NCBI GenBank assembly: GCA_002989075.1
Contig: PSQN01000002.1
Coordinates: 450,097 to 514,096, forward strand
DNA: 64,000 bases
Direction of reading: 5' to 3'
Source of the DNA: Arthonia radiata
Taxonomy: Eukaryota; Ascomycota; Arthoniomycetes; Arthoniales; Arthoniaceae
Part shown: in pieces, positions 35,091 to 45,389 of the stretch
How positions within the stretch are numbered: position 1 is the stretch's first letter
Layout of the letters: each line of letters opens with the position of its first letter
The notes under the pieces: generated by a model
What the model was told of the DNA's origin: nothing
Database searches by the model: none
The model's input: only the letters and a program-made list of their open reading frames with translations
Program-made: the position numbers and the translations under genes

Positions 35091-37134
35091 ATGAAAACGT
35101 TGACTATGAAGCAACTTCTAGCTGAGTCAACTCAGCTTACGTCCTCCTTGTCTATTCATCCTAGCTTACCCGAGACACTCAACTCCCGCAATCGGCGCTC
35201 TGGCTCAACTTCACGCCCTATTGACGTACCAATTAGGACCGATTCGCCGTTCAAAGTTTCCCGTCAACCTTCAAGTAACTTCAGAGACTTTCTAGGTTCT
35301 CCGTTGAAGCATCGGCATGCTCAGCATGCCGCCGATCCCGGCCGTCAAGGTCAGATTTCACCAGGCCAACAGCTTTTTGCACAGAAGCCTGGCGAGCCCT
35401 TCTGTAACAGCGGCCTTTATCAGGAGCAACACGCTGATTGTAAGCCAGCGAGAGGGCACGCAAGCAAAAGCTCTTCAATGGCTTTTCAATTGTCCCGCGC
35501 CCGTCCTCGGGAATTGTATAAAACAACTAAGGACAGTATAGCAGCTCTAAATCGTATCTTCGCGTCCCAAGTGTCTACACCGAACTTTGCTCTTCTTGAA
35601 TCTGGCGACGCCTTCGGTAAAGATGAGCTGGATAGGCTTCTCGTTAACACAAGCATCGTCAACCAACCAGGTTCGCGTTCTATTAGTCAGTCTCAGCTCG
35701 CTACCGAGATTAAGGGCATCTATTCAGGACTGGTGACGGTAGAGGGCAAATGCGTTGCAGTCGTTGATGAACAGGATCAGGCCCAGCAAGCAAAGTCCGA
35801 TGAGCAACATACCGCACAGAAATCTTTCCCTGGGCTCATAGCTTTGCACCGCGCTTTAGTGCATCAGCGGGATCCGGCCGTGGAGGCCCGTGCGGTGCCA
35901 GCTGCAACAACGGTATATGAGATCAGAGGGCTCATACAAGGCAAGGCTGGTATCGGCATACCGGATACTGGCGCCATCGTTAATACAATTAACACAGCTT
36001 ATGCGTTAGACCGCAAGCTCAAATTGGAAAGCGATGTGAAAGTAAGTCCAATGCGTCCCTGGCATAAAATTCTCTGTGATGTCACACAAGCCGTAGAAGC
36101 TTCTGCATAGCCGGCAGCCTGTGTCCCAACAAGGGTACGGAGCTGCCCATCGAACTCATTACAACAAGATTCAGATACAGTGTTTGCTGACTTGTGAAAT
36201 ACAGCACAAGATAAGACTCAAAACGCCCAACAAGGAGGCTGTCCTTTCTGATGGACTGGTAAGGCTGAAGTGGGCGTTTGAGGAAGATCCGCGCAACCAG
36301 TTTGACCTCGTCTTTCATGCAGTCAGTAATGCCCCAGCCAATATGCTGTTCGGCATGCCTTTTCTCCGACATACCAATACCGTGGGGTCTAATAGTCATC
36401 GCATCACTTCTCGAAAGGTCATGAGGACCGTCCGAGCCGGCATTCGAAAATTGTGGTTTCAAGAAACTGACGACTCGGCTCTACCGCGCGTAGCTGGAAC
36501 ACTGGAAGAAAGTTGCGTGACAGCTCTAGCCGACTCAGGTTCTGAGGTGAACGTCATATCTGAGGACTTCGCAGATCGCCGTGGCCTTTGCATTGATAAA
36601 GGACCCGAAAATCGAGAAATCCTTGAATTTGCCAACGGGTCTCAAAAGGAGACTGTAGGAAAAGTATTCGCTACCTGGCGGTTTCCAAACAGCATCCAAA
36701 CTTACGACCTGGTGTTCGACGTTCTCAAGACGTCAAGCTTCGATCTCATCCTGGGACAAGACATGGTGTTCGGCGCTGAGATCTTCAACCGTCAGGCGAA
36801 GCATGTCCTGTATGATTCCGGCGATAGCGAGAAGCGTAGTTCGATTGTATACCAGCTCGTCAACGCTATACGCAAGATACCATGGTCGGCGTTCTTGGAT
36901 GTGGTACGCCGCCTACCGTAGCTTCGCAAAAAGAGAGAAGATCTAGCAGATCAGAGTCAGGAGCCATGCTCCAGAGAAGCAGATGATGAATGGCTTGACA
37001 GCCACATGAAGATGGATCGCGCAATCTCATCGATGTCAGATGGGCCCGCCAGGAATGATGCAAGGGAAAGACATGACCAGATGTATAAGGCTTGGCTCCA
37101 TGCTCGTCGGCAGGAGCAGTCAACACGTCCCTAG
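35091..37134 (+). pseudogene. Host gene with two retropepsin-like domains; C-terminal ~70 codons cut off by a TAG
   Basis: Exon 1 is 35091-36041, then a 76-bp intron (donor GTAAGT, acceptor GGCAG), then exon 2 at 36118-36921; phase is kept, giving 584 aa. The first half is Ser/Pro/Arg-rich and probably disordered. Domain 1 has GIPDTGAIVNTINTAYA in exon 1 and its partner NMLFGMPFLRHTNT in exon 2. Domain 2 has TALADSGSEVNVISEDFA followed ~65 residues later by FDLILGQDMVFG. DTG/DSG plus a hydrophobic-G pair is the retropepsin pattern. There is no reverse transcriptase or integrase nearby and composition is gene-like. After TAG at 36919-36921 the same frame runs 70 charged codons (RKKREDLADQSQEP) to TAG at 37132-37134, suggesting CAG to TAG. 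The shorter protein may still be made. Confidence 0.65.
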
Positions 37135-37645
37135 GATCTCAGATCCTACAATGCCTCTGTCACGTAAAGCGAAGAGGCCTGGATGGCCACAGCGTCGATA
37201 TGAGATGACACCGACATCTGGCCTTCAACTGAAACATGAAGCGACGCGGAGTGTCAGGGTAGGTTGGCGAACCATTGAGGCGCGCTCATACAGTAACCGA
37301 GCTCCTGCGCTCACGACCGGACCGCCATCCGCAATGACCAGCCCACACTTATGAAGGAATCTTGTATGAAAATGGGTGTATACACTGCAGGCAGCTGGCG
37401 TCGCAGATATTGCACAAAGGCAGAGACAGTATTGGTGCTAAGCGAAGGCTCTGCTGAAGGTATTAGGATCTGAAAGAGGGCCGATAACGTGACTTGACGC
37501 AAATGATACTGACTGGCTGGCTTATAGCCGTACTACTCTGATCGGCAGACTTCTGTCAAGACACCAAGACTTTCAAAATACTTCGGCTTAATGCAATCCA
37601 TTCAGATGCTATCTCACACTTCAAACACAAACCCAGTGCCACACT

Positions 37646-38527
37646 CTATGCCTCAAACTCCACAGACCGCTTACCCGCGCCCGCAATCAACGCCGGGCCA
37701 GGAATCGGGTAGCTGTTAACCTGCGTGTATGGGTTGAACAAGATACCCGGATCCGTAGGCGTGTACAGCGACTCCCCCTTCACACCCGCCGGCTTCGCGG
37801 TCCCCGTCCCCGTCACCTGCAAATTGACACACTGCGGGTAACTCTGCGCCCCATCCGCATTCTCCGCACTATGCAGCGCGATAATCTCATGTCGCATGAC
37901 GTAGTTGCCGGGGGCGATGGAGCTAGGGATGACGACAGACCACCGATTGCCCGCGGCGATGAACTGGTCAGTCGCCCACTTCGGCGGGCTGCCCGGGGCG
38001 GTGATGCCCACGGCGTCGATCTTGAAGAACTGGAGGGTGGTCTTGTCGACGGTGCTGCAGGCGCCGTTGCAGTTGGCGAGGTAGGTGATGATGGTGCCGA
38101 TGTGCGGCCAGTAGAAGGGGCGCCAGTCGAGGGTGACTTTGCTGCCGGCGGCGACGGCGACGGAGAGCCCGGCGTTGGTGGCGGTCTTGTGGCAGATGAT
38201 GTCGGGGGTGGCGTAGGCGTCCGGGGCGACGAAGCCGAGGTCGGTGTCGAGGGCGTGCTGGGGGTGGGTTAGCGCTTGTCGCCGACATGGAATTAGGAGA
38301 TAGATGCTTACCCAGCCAATTGAGGGTGGATCGGGGTTCTGGTATGGATCGAAGGATGGGTTGTAGTTGGTATGATTGACGCCGTTGGCAGTGACCTGTG
38401 TCGAAATGTATTAGCTGAGGTCGTTCAAGAGACAGGTCGTCGAGCTTTGTGAACTCACATATGCAAGCCAACCATGAGCTGCCACACTCGAGACGAGCGG
38501 GCTGAGGATAGCAATGGCTTTCAACAT
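37646..38527 (-). CDS. Secreted lytic polysaccharide monooxygenase, AA9 family
   Basis: Three exons: 38459-38527, 38312-38395 and 37646-38257, with phase-0 introns (donors GTGAGT and GTAAGC, acceptors ACAG and CCCAG), give 254 aa. A signal peptide ([17 protein letters not shown]) ends exactly before HGWLAY, so His1 forms the N-terminal half of the copper histidine brace. The second His lies in [17 protein letters not shown]. The family's axial-Tyr region is [17 protein letters not shown]. Length fits a single-domain AA9 without a carbohydrate-binding module. AA9 enzymes oxidatively cleave cellulose or related beta-glucans outside the cell. No defect is visible. Confidence 0.93.
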
Positions 38528-38655
38528 GTTGTGTGGTTGGTAAGCTTCAGAGCAGTGCAGTGAAGGTGTGTGCGGCTGCAGTGGTGCCTGTAAGTCGGAG
38601 GATGCTGTCGATGATGGAGTCAAACAACTTGGAACATGACTGGTACTCCTCGCAG

Positions 38656-38662
38656 CTTTATA
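38656..38662 (-). promoter_or_regulatory. TATA box candidate of the AA9 gene
   Basis: TATAAAG on the minus strand lies about 130 bp upstream of the AA9 ATG (38527), a plausible distance for a fungal TATA element with a leader. Confidence 0.45.
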
Positions 38663-40290
38663 TTAATCGTCACCAGATGCCCGCATCTACACGTCGGCCT
38701 TGCAACGTTCTCATGCCTGACACAGGGTGCCGCCGCCTGTCAACGATATCCTGTACGGTAGCAGTAGAACAGTCACGGAACTCCAATCTCCAGGCCATGT
38801 CCGGACTTCTTGGTCAACTGGCAGCGTGCGATCCATGGACAGAGCAGACCAGAGTCGCCAGATTGCAAGGTTGACTGGACCCACGAGCTTCTAGGCCATC
38901 TATCTACAAGGATGCAGGGGCAGTTTTCAGCAACAGAACAGGAAATTTACCTTCGCCTACATTATACGAAATGTACAAGGATCCTATACGGCTGTATGCA
39001 CCAGCGCAATAGCGCATCTCAATAGCAGTCCCGTGCCATGTCCCAACAGGGCAAGTACCCTTCAACCCCACAAAGCTTGGTAGAAGAGGAAGGATAGATG
39101 AAACGGTAGCACGGCGGGCATGGATGTTTCGGAATCTGGACTGTGCATGCAGGGCTGTGTCTTGCCCACCCAACTCGCTGTCAGAATGGTACGGATTCAG
39201 CTGCCTTCTTGAACAAAGAAAGAGAAATAGTCGCAGCGTTGTTTGGTAATTTGCAGTGCCAGGCTTGAGCTTCTAGATGTAAGCGTGTTGTCAGTATTCC
39301 GGCTCAGCGGATGTGCTGGACGAGACCGCTGAAACTAGAGCTCGAAGGTTTTTTACGGCTTTCAGAATTCACGGACGCCAGTGACTGTTGGTGTGATTGA
39401 TGGCCGGCTAATATTGAGTCGCAACGTGAGAGGCAGAGATGAGGAGGATGAGTGAAGAGCAAGATTGAAAATAGGCCCAACGCAGGCCGGCATATGGCTA
39501 CAATCTCCGGGCTTGCTCCGGGGCTTGTTGAGACCCTAAAGTGCCAATCTGATTGGCCCCTACAACCCCCGCAAGCTGCCTGAAAAAGGGCGTCGCTGAA
39601 GCCCTGGAGGATCGTTTTTCCGAGGCCAAGCGCCCTCTCCATTTTGTCACCAGTGCCGCTCTTTGTTTCTTACATAACTTACAATCATTGGAACGCTGCA
39701 GTAGCCACAGCTGCACAGTCAGAGACGCGACCAACATCTTCACGTCCATAGTGATCCGCGCGTCTCCGCTGTGAGCAGTGTATCAGGTAGATGATGCCCG
39801 CCGACTTCGGTTTCAATGACATAACACCTCATCGCCAACGCCTTGAGGACTGAGTGCAGATACCACCTCGTTCCAGAACAGTCACCAGGTTTACGCGATG
39901 CTGTCCCTACTTCAGCTGACGATATCCTCAAGGCCGTTGCATCTTCCCATTCTGGCTTGGCCACCTCGAGCTCGTCGACGCCAGTTCTCGTGCAAGCGCC
40001 TTGGATCCTCCCATGTAGTCTCCCGAGTACGGTTGTTTGCAAAGCAAGGTCTGCAAGGTTTGTTGTGCTCGCGCGCGCATCGCTATTCCCAGTCAGGTCA
40101 CGTTCGTTGGACGTTTTCCGGCACGTCTTCGATCTCATCTCAAACTCGAGTGTGTCAAGTCATGGCTGGAGCAGCAATTTTGCGTCCTTTGAAACACCTC
40201 AACGAGTAGCGCGGAAAAGACTAAGCGGAAGACTAAACGCATCGGACAGGAATCAAGGTCATGTCAACGAACAGCGATCAAGTGGATGTG
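38663..40290. other. Intergenic, only weak frames
   Basis: A minus-strand frame at 39740-40138 (132 codons) and shorter ones exist without domains or splice support. The plus-strand frame 39843-40667 is long but overlaps the WW gene antisense and I treat it as a shadow. Confidence 0.35.
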
Positions 40291-41020
40291 CTACATGGAA
40301 CGACGGCGCTTTCTCTGGATCTCCTTTTCGGCACGTTGCGCGGCGCGGCGCGGGTCGTCCCATGTCGTGGTCCTTGTGTTATGGTCCGAATAATACACTC
40401 TGCCCAATCCACCGAGACCAATCGTCGTCTGCTGCTGCCAACCATTCGGAAGCCTTCCGTCTCCCTCGAAAGCGGTATAGCAACGCTGGGCAGCTTGTCG
40501 AGCGCCACAACGCTCACAAAGACTGTTGCCGTTGCTCCTGTAGTCTGGAAGTGGTAGGCTCAAATCATAAGGGGGAGGGTGAACATGATTTCCCGTCCTG
40601 CCGCAAAGGATATAATGATTTAGCAGAGAGCTGCGGCCGACTCTGCCGGCCTGAAAGTTTCGATTAGCGCCGTGCACGAGGCGGTCTAGGGTTCGCAGCG
40701 CTTACGATGAAGTGGCCCACTCTACCTTCAAGACACCCACTCAGGGTCTCTCTCATCGTCTTCAGCAATTCCGCCAAAGCCTCACTAGCGGTCGCTCTGT
40801 TCGAGGTCTGAAAAATTGTGCGAACGTGCTGGGGAACATCCTCGTCATCCTCGTGTATGTTTATAGCGATGAGTAAGGCGGTGAAAGGCGCCATAGGAGT
40901 TTCGGGGTCCTGCGAAACCAACGAATATATCACATCGCCCTTGCAGCCCATCGACTCACTTTGGGTTTCTATCAAGTAAACAAGCGATCGCTCAACATCA
41001 AAGTCGTTATTGGCCGACAT
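40291..41020 (-). CDS. WW-domain protein (224 aa, two exons)
   Basis: Exon 1 is 40706-41020 (starts [16 protein letters not shown]) and exon 2 is 40291-40650, with a 55-bp intron (donor GTAAGC, branch CTAAT, acceptor TTTCAG) and phase 0. The C-terminal WW domain reads [20 protein letters not shown] then [10 protein letters not shown]; both signature Trp and the closing Pro are present. It is preceded by a PPPY motif and a C-x2-C-type cluster ([13 protein letters not shown]). WW domains bind proline-rich ligands. The N-terminal region (residues about 50-100) is unrecognised but ends in [16 protein letters not shown], similar to a helix in the 42-kb and 61-kb genes. A basic RKRRRSM tail suggests nuclear location (inference). 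Confidence 0.72.
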
Positions 41021-41797
41021 GATCGGAACAGCGCTGGCTGATAATATCCAGTAAGTACTTCGGTGCTTGGTGAGTTCAGTGAGTCCAAATAAGCTGATGT
41101 GGCTTCAATGTCTGCTAATTTTATGGAAACAAGCAGTAGCCTCCCAAGCGGCGACATTGGCTTTATACGTGGCACTCTCTCAAACGTCGTTCTCACGTTT
41201 GGCGGAGCGTTTGGCGGTGCTGAAGTCTCGCCAGGCAGCTTCCACAAGCTACAGATGCATGTTGCCTGTCGTATGGAGTGTCCGTGCAAAGCGGCTCTAA
41301 AATAGCGTGGTGGCAGCCAAGTATCTTCAATCATATTGCATTCCAGCGCAGCGGCTGCACACGTATAAATCAAGCTTGGCGAGTGGCGATGGCGATGGCA
41401 CAGCGATGAGGTAGTATAACGCGTGAGACCGCTGCCGACACTGATCATCGTGTTCCTGCACCAATACTACTTTATAAAATCGACATTACTATAATGACCT
41501 CAGAGAGGAAAGCAGAGAGAAAACCTGGAAATAACCTTCGCTGCGAAGCAAAACAGTCAGGACTGAGCTCAAAGATAGCATTTGCGACGAACATTCAATC
41601 ATAAGACTGCGTCGTCATGTGTGAAGAGCGCTGCATGTCTCTTGGCCAAGCAGTCCGTCGTCGCTATCGTCAGGACAACTACAATCGATGAGCCTGGGGA
41701 GGACTATCACTCCATAGGGATCTTGCTCGTCCTAGTCCTTTCACAGCTACCTTGCCTGCAACTGATGCGCAGCACCGGCAGCTTTCACACGCCTGCA

Positions 41798-42487
41798 TCA
41801 CGCTGCAGGATCCCGCGACGCATAAGCAGGTGCCGGATCCCGCGCGCTCGCACCTTGCTCATCACCCTCGGCAAACTCAGCGCCGCCACGTCCGCTCCAC
41901 GGCACACCCCGACGGCGAGAGTTTCGATTGCCAAACTCCCTATGGTTTGTTGTTTCCAACACGTTGAGCAGATCTCTCATCGCGTCTACCCTCGTGGGAT
42001 ACCTAATCGTTTGCGCAAGCAAAAACCAGGCGGACGAGTCATTGCCCATTTTCGCTCGCTCTTGAGCAGATGCGGGCGCAATAATCACGCCGTAGAAGGG
42101 TCTGGACGCATGGCGTTCGCTGGAGTGCCGGCAGATCGTCCACGAAATGTGCTCGCGATCATCAGTAGCTCTGGTGTGGGCTGCGCACGCGGCGCTGAGG
42201 AGAGCGATCAGTTCTGTGATGCTGTAGGTGCCGCTGGTCGATACACTACTGGTGTTGCTGCTGTGACCTCGAGCGTAGCTGTTGTTGTCAGTGGTGTTGG
42301 TTCTCGGTCGAGTTCGGACACGCTCTTCCACCTCATACACAACGCTATTGCCGTATTCTACGTACACACGTGGGACTGGTAACGATGGGAGTCTCGGAGT
42401 GGGTGTTGCGCGTGATTGCGTTCCGGCTGAGCGCTGCGTCCGAGATGCTGATGGATGCTCAGTGTCGGTGTGATGGTGACGGTTCAT
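41798..42487 (-). CDS. Hypothetical protein of an unknown local family (229 aa)
   Basis: It is a single frame starting MNRHHHTDTEHPSASRTQ, with a low-complexity Ser/Thr/Arg N-terminus. A compact domain at about residues 88-180 runs from SITELIALLSAACAAHT through ISWTI to PTRVDAMRDLLNVLE. The tail is Arg/Gly-rich (RGVPWSGRGGAEF). The domain parallels the gene at 61427-62187 (KISDLVPLL...HWSIAY...NTRQEAMETLLETLE). Introns may exist. A 266-codon plus-strand frame overlaps antisense, but the minus frame is preferred because of the paralogy. Confidence 0.5.
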   Translation of the reverse strand: MNRHHHTDTEHPSASRTQRSAGTQSRATPTPRLPSLPVPRVYVEYGNSVVYEVEERVRTRPRTNTTDNNSYARGHSSNTSSVSTSGTYSITELIALLSAACAAHTRATDDREHISWTICRHSSERHASRPFYGVIIAPASAQERAKMGNDSSAWFLLAQTIRYPTRVDAMRDLLNVLETTNHREFGNRNSRRRGVPWSGRGGAEFAEGDEQGASARDPAPAYASRDPAA

Positions 42488-42898
42488 TGTCTGTGATAAT
42501 TAAGCTTAGGAGAAGGCGGGTCTGTGATACGTTGGTTTTGCTGATAAGTGGTGCTCTGTCACGAAGGTAAGTCTGAGGAAGAACGAACTCGAGAAATCGA
42601 CGAGCAGCTCAAATAGGTTTCATCAGCAAACGCAGCCTTCGGCGTTTGCTCTGGTGGGGGACTAACTTCGTATCGAGAAGCTGTGAATGGTTGGTATGTG
42701 AGCCATTTGTGGAGTTGGATTCTCCTTCAAGGTTGTTATAGTTTAGCAACACGGCGAAGTTCGAGCTTCCCTTGCAGATACTGTATCGTTGTCCGACATA
42801 ACTAGCCGCTGACAGACAGGCAGATCCTACACCGAGTCTAAACACTTAAGACTCTCGCTCTGTGTGCGTCTTGCTATATACGCGCATATATCTGGCCT
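42488..42898. other. Intergenic between divergent-looking frames, 3' side of the MFS gene
   Basis: A 78-codon minus-strand frame (42609-42845) is open but unsupported. No other structure is seen. Confidence 0.35.
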
Positions 42899-44495
42899 CT
42901 ATAGAGCGTACCGAAAATTAGGTCCATAGTCTTCTGCCGCCACCTCAGTTCTGTCTACATTTTTAGTGGTACGCATCTTCCGCTCACCATACTTCGCATC
43001 TAGCTTCCTGTTCTCCCAAATCAATAGCGCTCTCAGTGCCAGCGCTATCACTGCCGTAAAAAACATGAACGCTGCGCAAACGCTCATTCCCCGCACGTAT
43101 TTTGGCGCATCCGTGCTCTGGAAGATATTTGTTCCCAGTATAGGGCCACACTGGCCTATCACATTGATGAGCACCAAGGCCGTCCCACGACGTGTGTCTG
43201 AACCTTGGTTGTTCGTGGTCCAGGCCAGTATGTTCGGGATCGTGGGAAACACCCCCGCCGCTGCGAGGTACACAGCGAAGTAGCGCACTCCGACACTCTC
43301 GACAGTTGCCAGGACGACGTAGCCGATACCGCCGAGCGTGGCTGACGCAGTCAGGAACAGAGCGCGCTGTTGTGTGCGATCCGCCGCGTAAGTTGTGACC
43401 AAGGCAAGTAGGAAAGCGACAAAGTAAGGAGGCGCGGAGAGGCCCTGGGAGTCAATGGCACTGTAGCCCATTTCCGCGAGAATAGTAGGGAGAAATAGGG
43501 GAAGAGACGCGTAAGATACGTTAGCGCCAAAGTACATAATCTAATGAGGATGATCAGCATTAATATTGTCTGTGTAAACTGCGGTAGAAGGAAACTCACT
43601 GCACTGAGCCAAGCTTTGAAGTCCAGCAAAGTCCTTCCAAACTCCACCGCACTGAGTCCGCCGACACGCTCAGATGCGCTCTGCCCTGTCTGCCGCATAG
43701 CACGAGACCTTACAATCTGCTTATCATGCGAATCCAGGAAGCGCGCTTGCTCCGGTGAGTCTGGGATGAAGAAGTATGCGAACGGCGCCATTGCGATTGT
43801 GGGTAGACCCTCGACGAGGAAAAGTACTCTCCAATTGGCCATCGCTGGATGGCCTCTGGTGATACCATATGCGAGAGCTCCTGAGAATGTGGACGCAAGC
43901 GGCGCCGCCGCCGCGAAGAGTCCAATGCGAAACCCAACCTCGTGCCGTAGGTAGAAGAAAGAGAGCAGATATATGATGCCTGGCGCGTAGGCGGCTTCAA
44001 ACGCACCCAAGAAGAACCGAACGGCCATCATGCCATCCCAACTTTGAACAGCGGCCTGTAACGTGGCCACAAGCCCCCAGAGAAACACCACAGCCGCACC
44101 AACAACGTGGGGTGGGAAGAGCTTCCAGAACAGCAAGCAGAACTCGAAAACGATGTATGAGATGTAAAATATTGTGAGAAGCCAGTTGTAGCGATCACCG
44201 GTGAGCTTGAGAGCTTGCTTCATACCCGCGGTCTCAGCGTTTCCGATGTTGCTACGGTCGAGGAACGCTAGCATGTCTGCGCGCTTCGATTAGTGAAGAA
44301 CGGGGGCATACAGCAAAGCAGGCATGGCTTACAAAGTACGAAGAAAAGCGGCATCATGTGTAAGTCAAGCTTGTGCCGCACTCGCCGCTCCGCGTGAGAA
44401 TCATACTGTAAGTGGCGGCCCTCCATTGTAGGGGCTGGAGCGTCCTTCTCATCCTGTGCAGCAGAAGCCAAATTGTGCACACTAGGGTCTTGCAT
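42899..44495 (-). CDS. MFS transporter, anion:cation symporter (ACS/Dal5-like) type
   Basis: Exons 44333-44495, 43600-44276 and 42899-43540 are joined by introns of 56 bp (donor GTAAGC, acceptor GCGCAG) and 59 bp (donor GTGAGT, acceptor CATTAG), with phase kept at both; the protein is 493 aa. After a hydrophilic N-terminus comes KLDLHMMPLFFVLY then LAFLDRSNIGNA, the ACS-family start of helix 1. YNWLLTIFYISYIVFE follows, and YFFIPDSPEQARFLD ends the first half before the central loop. The second half begins YFGANVSYASLPLFLPTIL. About twelve membrane helices are expected. Members move nicotinate, allantoate, pantothenate or similar organic anions with protons across the plasma membrane; the substrate cannot be told from sequence alone. 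No break is visible. Confidence 0.9.
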
Positions 44496-45389
44496 CTTGC
44501 GTGAACAAAAACTGCAAGCCGATGATACGAAGCAGGAGGATCGTCTGAGAGGTTATTCGAGAAAATCGAGACGGGAATGCAGGAAGCATGTTTTAGAGCG
44601 ATAGCCAATAATTGGGACTCATGGAAGATCCGAGAACCGGAAAGAACGGACCCGCTGTGGAATGCCGTGAGGTCGTTGACCGATGTACTGTCGACTTCTA
44701 GAACGAGTTGACGAGGCGTACGAGGCAGATTTTGATGCAGGTTTGAGGCACAAGTGGGCCCACGAAGCTGCAGTGTGCGTGACAGAGAGGCGCGGAGCCA
44801 ATGGGCGCATCAGCGGGTGCCCCATAGGTGCATTGACAGCGGTACAGCTTCCAGGCCTTGCTTGTCACACAGCTGCCACAGTGAGGGTATGTTCATCGCG
44901 GTATAAGGGTATCGACAGCGCGACTGTAAACGCGCAATGCACTTTCCGGATTAGTTTACCCGGGTGTTGGGTCATACCGGTAACGCCGTCTTTATTCCGG
45001 GCTCTTTTGCCTTGGCGAACCCCTCGGCTGTTTGCAGTAGCTCAGGATCGAGCGGAGATGCTTCCGGGCAGCCGCACTTCAGGCCCGTGCGCCCGAGAAA
45101 GTAATGATATCAATTAATTCTTCTACTCCTGCGTGCTCCCGTTGCCTTGCAGCGATCAACGGGTGAAAAAGCTTCCCCTCCTCAAGGCTCTGCGGCGTAG
45201 CTTTAATTTTCCGAGTCTAGTCCAATCAAATGCTGCATGGTTATGGCGCAATCGCTGGATCGCCCCTTGGTATCCACTTTACGCCACTGCCTACAAGAAG
45301 AACATCTTAACTACAAACAGCTTACTACGCTTAGAATATATCTATTTTCGCTTTGTATCTACAGCAGTTATTAAAAGGCAAGCGTAAGG
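44496..45389. other. MFS promoter region and edge of the gene island
   Basis: The plus-strand frames 44683-45117 and 45133-45387 are open but unsupported; the last ends at the composition boundary. The DNA changes abruptly to AT-rich near 45,390. Confidence 0.4.

Noticed and set aside
37871-38471. Gly/Val-rich plus frame and Arg/His-rich minus frame
   Set aside because: Off-frame shadows of the GC-rich third exon of the AA9 gene.
39843-40667. 274-codon plus-strand frame
   Set aside because: It lies antisense to the WW-domain gene, whose domain and splice sites are convincing; no domain in the plus frame.
41582-42382. 266-codon plus-strand frame
   Set aside because: It is antisense to the 41798-42487 frame, which shows similarity to the 61-kb gene; the plus frame has only low-complexity sequence.
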